Assembly: GCA_025457845.1 (NCBI GenBank)
Contig: JALOTO010000118.1
Span: 1 to 5,314 of the forward strand
Origin: Thermoplasmata archaeon
GTDB lineage: Archaea; Thermoplasmatota; Thermoplasmata; UBA10834
Reading direction: 5' to 3'
DNA: 5,314 nucleotides
Shown here: positions 1 through 4,587 of the stretch, piece by piece
Layout: every line of letters begins with the position of its first letter
How positions within the stretch are numbered: position 1 is the stretch's first letter
Notes under the pieces: model-generated
Database searches by the model: none
What the model saw: only the letters and a program-made list of their open reading frames with translations
What the model was told of the DNA's origin: nothing
Made by a program: the position numbers and the translations under genes

Positions 1-219
1 CACAGGGACGTCATAGGCAGGAAGGTCAGATTCATGACGGACTTGTACAAGAGGTATGACGAGAACATCTCGTTCCGGCCACTCCCGTCCGAACTGCCAT
101 CAATGGATGAGATGGACATCATGCTGTTGCACGAACCATCTTCGCAGCTTGGTACCAGGATGGCAGAGGTGTTGCGTGACCTGACTTCGGTCAGAGAGGG
201 CATCGTTTCGGGGCTTTGA
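1..219 (+). CDS. Unrecognised protein, 3' part (5' end probably outside the window)
   Basis: The frame is open from the first base to a TGA at 217-219, giving 72 residues that end in SVREGIVSGL. I do not recognise a family. The visible part is mixed and charged, with an acidic, Met-rich middle (PSMDEMDIMLLHE) and a probable amphipathic helix near the end (TRMAEVLRDLTSVREG). It has no membrane segment and no cysteines. An ATG at 34 is preceded by AAGGTCA at a plausible ribosome-binding distance, so a complete 61-residue protein starting there is possible, but the open upstream frame makes a truncated longer gene at least as likely. Codon use is less G/C-biased at third positions than in the polymerase and GTPase genes (for example CCA, TCA, TCT, GGT, CGT), which could mean a lower-expressed or accessory gene. 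It reads in the same direction as the ATP-cone gene but is separated from it by 172 bp containing a promoter, so the two are probably not one operon. Confidence 0.5.
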   Translation, partial: HRDVIGRKVRFMTDLYKRYDENISFRPLPSELPSMDEMDIMLLHEPSSQLGTRMAEVLRDLTSVREGIVSGL

Positions 220-308
220 CCATCCGTTCCGGCGGGCGACAAGGCCTGCTCAGAGAGCCATCCTTGCGGCCCGCATATGACGTACATAAACCTGTGCCTC
301 CCGGTCAA

Positions 309-322
309 TGCCGTTAACGGCA
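309..322. promoter_or_regulatory. Perfect 14-bp palindrome, candidate operator
   Basis: TGCCGTTAACGGCA is a perfect inverted repeat with 7-bp arms and no spacer. It ends 16 bp before the TATA box at 339, which is where archaeal activators or repressors commonly bind. The site is seen directly; its role as a regulator-binding site for the ATP-cone gene is inference, and the regulator is unknown. It does not resemble the bacterial NrdR box that I know. Confidence 0.4.
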
Positions 323-338
323 ACCGTCCCAGAACGCG

Positions 339-344
339 TATATA
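339..344 (+). promoter_or_regulatory. TATA box of the ATP-cone gene
   Basis: TATATA sits in a GC-rich surround (ACGCG before it, CCCTG after it). Archaeal transcription usually starts about 24-27 nt after the centre of the TATA box, which predicts a start near 366-369. That leaves a leader of roughly 24 nt before the first ATG at 392, including its GGTG ribosome-binding site. This placement argues against the farther-upstream ATG at 308, which would lie outside the transcript. Confidence 0.55.
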
Positions 345-376
345 CCCTGAGTCCCAGTGATGGAGCAGCCTTTGCC

Positions 377-418
377 AAAGGTGTGGACGATATGGTGAAA
401 GGTGTGGACGATATGGTG
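377..418 (+). repeat. Perfect 21-bp tandem duplication carrying RBS and start codon
   Basis: Two identical 21-bp units lie head to tail at 377-397 and 398-418. Each begins AAAGGTGTGG and ends GATATGGTG. Each unit holds a GGTG ribosome-binding core (380-383 and 401-404) followed after 8 nt by an ATG (392-394 and 413-415). Because 21 is a multiple of three, the two start codons are in frame, and the extra copy adds only seven residues (MVKGVDD) to the protein. The identity of the copies suggests a recent event, slipped-strand duplication being the simplest cause. Confidence 0.9.
380..415 (+). promoter_or_regulatory. Duplicated ribosome-binding sites and in-frame starts of the ATP-cone gene
   Basis: GGTG at 380-383 serves ATG 392, and GGTG at 401-404 serves ATG 413, both with 8 nt between core and start codon. 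Either start could be used. The downstream product begins MVKIQKANG, exactly where an ATP-cone usually begins, so it is probably the ancestral start. The upstream site is met first on the predicted short leader. Confidence 0.6.
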
Positions 419-886
419 AAGATACAGAAGGCCAACGGATCCCTGGAAGAGTTCAGCCGCGCGAAACTGGAGTCGTCGCTCGTGATGAGCGGCGCCTCGA
501 AGGAGACCGCAAAGAAGGTCGCCACGAGCGTAAGGCCCCTGGAGGGCATGAAGAGCGCGGAGCTCAGAAGGAGCGTCGCGGCGGAGCTCACCAAGGAGAG
601 CGCATCGCTCTCGTCCGCGTACTCGTCAACGAAGAGGGCGTCGACCAGGACGGTCGCGGAGCTCGCGTCCGGCGTGGCCAGGATGTCCGACGAGCAGATG
701 GCGGCACTGGGCCTGAAGGCCGGTGGCAAGGCGACCCTGCTCTTCGAGGGCAAGAGCCTCGAGGTCAAGGTCGAGAGAGCGGCCGGAGCGGCACACAGGG
801 ACGTGATGGTCAGCAAGGCGGACCTGCAGAAGCTCGGAGCGAGGGAAGGCTCGCGGATAGCGGTCAGGTCCGAGATGCGGCGATGA
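392..886 (+). CDS. ATP-cone protein with a C-terminal Cdc48-N/double-psi-barrel-like region
   Basis: The protein has 164 residues from ATG 392, or 157 from ATG 413; positions below are numbered from ATG 413. Residues 2-75 match the ATP-cone pattern: VKIQKANGSLEEFSRAKLES (NG then E.F then KL..SL), SGASKETAKKVATSV, a segment with AELRRSVAAELTKE, and a closing AYSSTKR. ATP-cones bind ATP/dATP and act as allosteric switches in ribonucleotide reductase and in the repressor NrdR. No NrdR-type zinc ribbon precedes it and no reductase domain follows. Residues about 86-153 instead resemble the first subdomain of Cdc48/VAT N-domains, a double-psi beta-barrel: GVARMSDEQMAALGLKAG, a beta-rich stretch, HRDVMVSKADLQKLGAREG, then SRIAVR. 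The two LGxxxG units at 99 and 141 fit that fold's pseudo-symmetry. There is no signal peptide or membrane segment, so it is cytosolic. The ATP-cone call is fairly firm, the barrel is tentative, and the cellular role is unknown. A longer start at ATG 308 is unlikely because it lies before the TATA box and lacks a well-spaced ribosome-binding site. Confidence 0.78.
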   Translation: MVKGVDDMVKIQKANGSLEEFSRAKLESSLVMSGASKETAKKVATSVRPLEGMKSAELRRSVAAELTKESASLSSAYSSTKRASTRTVAELASGVARMSDEQMAALGLKAGGKATLLFEGKSLEVKVERAAGAAHRDVMVSKADLQKLGAREGSRIAVRSEMRR

Positions 887-900
887 TGATCGGCCGCATC
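874..900. terminator. Hairpin containing both stop codons of convergent genes
   Basis: GATGCGG (874-880) pairs with CCGCATC (894-900), and inside it CGAT (881-884) pairs with ATCG (889-892). This leaves a GATG tetraloop and one bulged G at 893, an 11-bp stem in all. The TGA of the ATP-cone gene (884-886) and most of the TGA of polB (899-901) lie in it, and the hairpin forms in transcripts from either strand. Archaeal termination depends mainly on T-tracts and none follows on either side. It may therefore act as an mRNA 3'-end stabiliser or a partial bidirectional block rather than a classical terminator. Confidence 0.45.
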
Positions 901-3298
901 ACATGAAATCCTCCAAACTCAGCCTCTTGTCGGTCTTCTTCGGGCCGACGGAGGCCCTAGCCTCCCTTTTCACCTCGTAGTCGTTGTCCTTGAACGTCGC
1001 CTGCTGCACCCCGGACAGCAGGGTCTTGTCGTCCCAGCCGAACGAATCGGTCACGCGCGCGATCGTGCCCGCGAGCCTGGTCGCGTAGTACCTGTAGTCC
1101 GGCTTGGCCGTGAACTGCCGGCCCTCGACCCATGGCTCGACCTCGGCGGGGGAGCGTTTGCTGTTGGTGACGATCCACGAGACCTTCATCCCGGGCATGA
1201 TCTCGTACCCGAGCTCCTTGAGCTTCCTCGCGACGCGCACGTTGACCATGCTGTCGCTCGACTTGTACTCGCTCTCGTCCCTGACCGACCTCGAGATCAC
1301 GAGCTTGGAGGGGTCGACCCGCCCGGCCATGAGCTCGTCGATGACCTTCCTGGTGTAGGTGACCGCCCCGGGGTTGTCGCCGTCCAGTATCTTCTCGAAC
1401 ACCGCCTGGAGGGTCTCGCTCTGGAGGTCGAAGGAATCCGTCCGGCGCATCTCGTACCCGCGGACGACCATCTCCTTCCTGGGCCACACCATGCGCCCGA
1501 CGTACCGCTTCTTCATCCCGTGGGAGAAGAACGGCTCCATGACCTTCTCGAACTCGAGGACGATGTTCCCCTTCGAATAGCGCTCGGCGATCTGCTGGCC
1601 GAGCTTGACCGACTGCTCGAGGTCCTGGTGCGGCGAGAGGAAGAAGACCGAGTCCGTGTCGGAGTAGATGACCTTCAGCCCCTCGTCCTCCAGCTTCTTG
1701 ATGAGGTCCTTCGTCGCCTCCCTCGAGAAGGCGGTTATGCTCGCCCCGATCCTCGGGTCGGTGAACCTGTAGAACGATGAGGCGAGCACCCCGTAGAAGG
1801 AGTTCATCAGTATCTTGATCGCCTCCTGGAGGCCGTTGTAGTAGTCCTTGTCCTCGGGGGCGGTGGCCTCCTTCATCGCCTTCTTCGTGGCCGCCCTCTC
1901 CTCCATTAGGTTCGCGAGGATCCTCGGCAGGAGCCCTTCGCGGACGGACCTGTCCAGGAAGCGCGCGCCAGTTGGAGACACGATTGTCCCCGTCGGGTGA
2001 AGAGTCGTGAAGCAGATGTTGTTGTATATGATCTGGCTCGGGTACATGCTCCTGAAGTCGAGGGTCAGGACCCAGTGGTACAGCCCCGGCACCATCTCGT
2101 GGACGTACCCCCCCTCTATGGCCTCGACCTCCCCCTCGGCCCTGAGGGTCATGGGGACCGCGACGCCGTTCCTGTCGGCTTTGCGGATGAGGATGGAGTC
2201 GATGAGCTGCGATGTGGTCCCGCTGACCACATCGTCCATGGGGAGCTTGGACACGGCGGCGAGGTCCATGCCCCTCTGGAGGATGGCTATCCGCTCGAGT
2301 ATCCTGACCGCGAGAGAAGCGTCGTGAGTGCAGTACTTCATGACCCTCTCGGGGTCGGTCGCCCACTCAGCGTCCATCTTCTTCGGGTCGACGTCGTGCT
2401 TCTCCTCCCCGAGGAGCGACTTCGCCACCGCGTTGAGGGTCTCCTGCTTGGGCTTCAGGACCTTCTTGACGGACCACCAGGCGTCGACGATGATCCTGCC
2501 CTCGGTCCACCAGAACCGGTTGTTGTACTGGGAGAGGGGGCCAGGGTACCGGCCCCAGTCGAGCTGGCCGAGCCTGAGGGCCTCGGCCCTCTGCATGATC
2601 TGCGGTATGTCGAACCCGTCGATGTTGTACCCGGTGATGACGTCCGGGTCCTCCTCCAGGATGAGCTTGGAGAACCCGGTTATCATCTCGCGTTCGTCCC
2701 CAGAGAACTGCCTCGAGCGCTCCTCGCCGTCGCCCCTGAGGACGCAGCATATCGTGAAGATCTTCGGCTCCTTCAGGGATGTCTCGATGTCGAAGCTGAG
2801 GACCTTCAGCTTCGGCCTGAAGGGCTTGATCTCCTTGAAGTCGGCCTTGTCCTTCACGCGCACGGCTATGTCGGTCCTGTAGCGGGGGTCCTCGAACTCC
2901 TCGCCCGTCACGCGGATGCACGAGCCGAGGTCGAGGTCGTAGATGAACCTGAAGTGGAACGGTATGTCCGCCGCGAGGACGGTGCACCTGGCCATGAGCG
3001 GTCTGCGTATCTCCGGGACGAGCCATGGATAGGTCACGGTCACGCGCTTGCACTTGTGGAGCTCGCCCTTGTAGAGCAGCTCGCAGTCTTCGACCCGCTT
3101 GATCCTCTCGTCACCGGACATGAGTTCGACGACGTCCGGGGGCGGCTCGACGACGTAGAAGTACGGCTCGAACCCCGTGAACGCGACCGTGATCGACTTC
3201 CCCTCGATGGTCTTGCCGAAGAGGTGGACCGTCAGCACCTCGTCCACCATCGAGTAGGATGCCCCTATCAGCCTGATGTCCCACTGTCCCATCAGCAT
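899..3298 (-). CDS. polB: Family-B DNA polymerase with 3'-5' proofreading exonuclease
   Basis: This is a 799-residue replicative/repair DNA polymerase, close to the usual ~775-800 of archaeal family-B enzymes, and every catalytic motif is present. The N-terminal domain (about 1-160) has FEPYFYVV at 43-50, PWLVPEIR at 91-98 and ADIPF at 110-114, aligning with the archaeal uracil-sensing pocket segments (the P..VP.IR residues of Pyrococcus Pol). Exonuclease motifs are FDIET (D170, E172), YNIDGFD (224-230) and YCTHD (322-326). The polymerase has EGGYV at 395-399, motif A DFRSMYPS (from D414), motif B KILMNSFYG (495-503), motif C YSDTDS (545-550) and KKRY (596-599). The tail RLSLEDFM resembles a PCNA-interacting peptide, with Arg in place of the first Gln. 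No intein interrupts motifs A-C, which are common intein sites. The start ATG shares its A with the ychF TGA stop. A second ATG two codons later (3290-3292) has better spacing, 9 nt against 3 nt, from the AAGGT ribosome-binding site. The frame stays open farther upstream into ychF, but that extension is Arg/Gly-rich out-of-frame translation. One small oddity is Gln422, just after motif A, where Ile is usual. Confidence 0.97.
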   Translation of the reverse strand: MLMGQWDIRLIGASYSMVDEVLTVHLFGKTIEGKSITVAFTGFEPYFYVVEPPPDVVELMSGDERIKRVEDCELLYKGELHKCKRVTVTYPWLVPEIRRPLMARCTVLAADIPFHFRFIYDLDLGSCIRVTGEEFEDPRYRTDIAVRVKDKADFKEIKPFRPKLKVLSFDIETSLKEPKIFTICCVLRGDGEERSRQFSGDEREMITGFSKLILEEDPDVITGYNIDGFDIPQIMQRAEALRLGQLDWGRYPGPLSQYNNRFWWTEGRIIVDAWWSVKKVLKPKQETLNAVAKSLLGEEKHDVDPKKMDAEWATDPERVMKYCTHDASLAVRILERIAILQRGMDLAAVSKLPMDDVVSGTTSQLIDSILIRKADRNGVAVPMTLRAEGEVEAIEGGYVHEMVPGLYHWVLTLDFRSMYPSQIIYNNICFTTLHPTGTIVSPTGARFLDRSVREGLLPRILANLMEERAATKKAMKEATAPEDKDYYNGLQEAIKILMNSFYGVLASSFYRFTDPRIGASITAFSREATKDLIKKLEDEGLKVIYSDTDSVFFLSPHQDLEQSVKLGQQIAERYSKGNIVLEFEKVMEPFFSHGMKKRYVGRMVWPRKEMVVRGYEMRRTDSFDLQSETLQAVFEKILDGDNPGAVTYTRKVIDELMAGRVDPSKLVISRSVRDESEYKSSDSMVNVRVARKLKELGYEIMPGMKVSWIVTNSKRSPAEVEPWVEGRQFTAKPDYRYYATRLAGTIARVTDSFGWDDKTLLSGVQQATFKDNDYEVKREARASVGPKKTDKRLSLEDFM

Positions 3299-3306
3299 CA
3301 AACCTT
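3290..3306 (-). promoter_or_regulatory. TGATG stop/start overlap coupling ychF to polB
   Basis: Read on the minus strand, AAGGTT is followed by TGATG, where the ychF stop TGA (3300-3298) and the polB start ATG (3298-3296) share one base. No promoter can fit between the genes, so they must be co-transcribed, and polB initiation probably depends on ribosomes finishing ychF. The same AAGGT is 9 nt from the alternative polB ATG at 3292-3290. Confidence 0.7.
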
Positions 3307-4485
3307 CGCGACTATCTTGATCACGTCCCCGTCCTTCACCACGTGGTCGTGACCTATCGTCATGTGGGTCTTGCCGTCGATGGCCCTGATGAAGTGGTCG
3401 CCCAGGTCCGTGTGCACCTTGTACGCCATGTCCTTGGCGTTTATGCCCTTGCGCATCAGGAAGGCGTCGGGGAGGACCCTGCCCTGCTTGTCGGTCCACT
3501 TGTGCTCGTCCTCCACCGGGTAGACGACCATCAGGCCGAGCACGTCGTACACCACCTTCTCGAGGACGTCCTGGACGCCGGTCGAGCGGTGCGCTCCGAG
3601 CCACGAGCCCATCTTGTCGAGGGCGCCGACCTGGCCCGCGCTGAGCTTCGCCCTGTCGGGGACATCGAAGCCCGCGCTCCCGGGCACATACTGTATCAGG
3701 CCCGCCTTGGTCGCGCGCCTCATGGCGAGCTCGTACTCGGCGCTCGTCGGGACCATGGGATGACCGGTGGCCTTCAGCCTCTCGAGGTTCTCGGGCGGGG
3801 CTATGTCTGCCTTGTTCGCCGCGATTATCATCGGCTTTGCGATCTTCTGCAGCTCCTGGCAGAACTTCAGCAATTCGGGATCTCCCCAGAGGGTGGCGTC
3901 CGCGTCTATCGCGGCCGCGCGGAGAGCCGCGAGGATCTGGTTCTCCGTGATGGACAGCCCGGTCAGCTTCTCGGTGAGCTGCTTCTCTATCTTGACGCCT
4001 GCGAGCTTCGCCTGCCGGGCCATCTTGTTGAACTGCTTCTCGAGTATTCCGAACATCCAGTAGGAGATCTCCCTCTCGAGGAATGTCACATCGTTCACTG
4101 GGTCATGGGTCCCGACGCCGACCGGGTTGCCCTCGAAGTCCGTGCCCCCGCTCGCGTCCACCACGTGTATGAACGCATCCGCCTGACGGAGGTCGTCGAG
4201 GAACTTGTTGCCCAGGCCCTTCCCCGCGTGAGCGTCCGGGACCAGGCCGGCGACATCGAGCACCTCGATCGGGACGAACCTGGTGCCGCCGTCGCATATG
4301 GAGTTGTTCGGGTTGCAGGGCTTCCCGAAAGCGACGTGGGGGCATGGGCTCCTGACGTAACCGACGCCTCTGTTGGCCTGTATGGTCGTGAACGGGTAGG
4401 ACGCGATCTGCGCGTTCGCTAGGGTGAGGGCCGAGAAGAACGTCGATTTGCCAACATTGGGTTTGCCGACTATGCCAACAAGCAT
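3298..4485 (-). CDS. ychF: OBG-family translation-associated GTPase, archaeal YchF/OLA1 type
   Basis: This 395-residue cytosolic P-loop NTPase belongs to the YchF/OLA1 branch of the OBG family, ribosome-associated regulators of translation and stress responses; the length fits archaeal members. G1 is GKPNVGKST (7-15), the switch-I segment is YPFTTIQANRG (30-40), G3 is DVAGL (77-81), G4 is NKAD (224-227) and G5 is TSAE (247-250). Leu81 replaces the usual catalytic Gln, as in the hydrophobic-substituted NTPases. Bacterial and human YchF/OLA1 have NxxE at G4 and prefer ATP; NKAD predicts GTP here, as in archaeal relatives such as Pyrococcus PH0525. The helical, coiled-coil-like insert is about 130-215 and a C-terminal TGS domain about 330-395 (from AFLMRKG to DVIKIVAKV). 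Cys48, Cys57 and Cys64 cluster after switch I. The start ATG has a strong GGGGGAG ribosome-binding site 4 nt upstream. An open frame continues upstream but has no such support and lies opposite the DUF1611 gene. It is the first gene of the ychF-polB operon. Confidence 0.97.
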   Translation of the reverse strand: MLVGIVGKPNVGKSTFFSALTLANAQIASYPFTTIQANRGVGYVRSPCPHVAFGKPCNPNNSICDGGTRFVPIEVLDVAGLVPDAHAGKGLGNKFLDDLRQADAFIHVVDASGGTDFEGNPVGVGTHDPVNDVTFLEREISYWMFGILEKQFNKMARQAKLAGVKIEKQLTEKLTGLSITENQILAALRAAAIDADATLWGDPELLKFCQELQKIAKPMIIAANKADIAPPENLERLKATGHPMVPTSAEYELAMRRATKAGLIQYVPGSAGFDVPDRAKLSAGQVGALDKMGSWLGAHRSTGVQDVLEKVVYDVLGLMVVYPVEDEHKWTDKQGRVLPDAFLMRKGINAKDMAYKVHTDLGDHFIRAIDGKTHMTIGHDHVVKDGDVIKIVAKV

Positions 4486-4507
4486 TGAACTCCCCCGGGG
4501 CTCAATG
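4483..4507 (-). promoter_or_regulatory. ychF ribosome-binding site within a dyad that includes the start codon
   Basis: On the minus strand CATTGA (4507-4502) and TCAATG (4488-4483) form 6-bp inverted arms around 13 nt that contain the GGGGGAG ribosome-binding site. The 3' arm holds the ychF ATG. In the mRNA this could fold into a hairpin with the start codon in the stem and the ribosome-binding site in the loop. The ribosome-binding site is clear; any regulatory use of the dyad is speculative. Confidence 0.5.
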
Positions 4508-4511
4508 AAGG

Positions 4512-4525
4512 TATGTATAGAAAAA
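4512..4525. promoter_or_regulatory. AT-rich promoter-like element between divergent ychF and DUF1611 genes
   Basis: TATGTATAGAAAAA is the most AT-rich stretch of the 102-bp divergent region and reads as TATACATA on the minus strand. As the ychF TATA box it would start transcription only about 5 nt before the ATG, which would exclude the ribosome-binding site. As a plus-strand box it would give a leader of about 47-60 nt for the DUF1611 gene. The direction is therefore unresolved. TCTAAGAAAG at 4533-4542 is another possible ychF box. Confidence 0.3.
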
Positions 4526-4560
4526 GCACGCGGTCGGGGAGGTCTAAGAAAGTGGTCCTG

Positions 4561-4566
4561 GATAAA
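4561..4566 (+). promoter_or_regulatory. Weak TATA-like element for a leaderless DUF1611 transcript
   Basis: GATAAA lies about 24 nt before the ATG at 4588, the spacing expected if transcription begins at the start codon itself. No ribosome-binding site precedes either candidate ATG (4588 or 4600), which fits a leaderless message. The match to a TATA box is poor. Confidence 0.25.
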
Positions 4567-4587
4567 CCTCCAAATACACGGCATTCG

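Noticed and set aside
308..391. Longer N-terminus of the ATP-cone protein from ATG 308
   Set aside because: The ATG lies upstream of the TATA box at 339 and its GGT is only 2 nt away, so it would not be on the predicted transcript. The added residues do not look like part of the ATP-cone.
250..816. Minus-strand open frame of 188 codons opposite the ATP-cone gene
   Set aside because: Ser/Ala/Leu-rich antisense translation. The plus strand has a promoter, ribosome-binding sites and a recognisable domain.
957..2366. Minus-strand open frame of 469 codons overlapping polB in another frame
   Set aside because: Composition is dominated by Arg, Gly, Pro and His with no motif, a typical frame-shifted reading of a GC-rich gene.
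1997..3352. Plus-strand open frame of 451 codons opposite polB
   Set aside because: Low-complexity Leu/Val/Asp/Glu/Arg composition typical of the complement of a GC-rich gene. The opposite strand encodes a complete polymerase with all motifs.
3299..3604. Upstream extension of the polB frame giving a 901-residue protein
   Set aside because: The extra segment is Arg/Gly/Pro-rich out-of-frame translation of ychF, has no family similarity, and the polymerase fold begins at the MLMGQWDIRL start.
3343..4422. Plus-strand open frame of 359 codons opposite ychF
   Set aside because: Mirror of GC-biased coding on the other strand, with no recognisable domain; ychF is certain.
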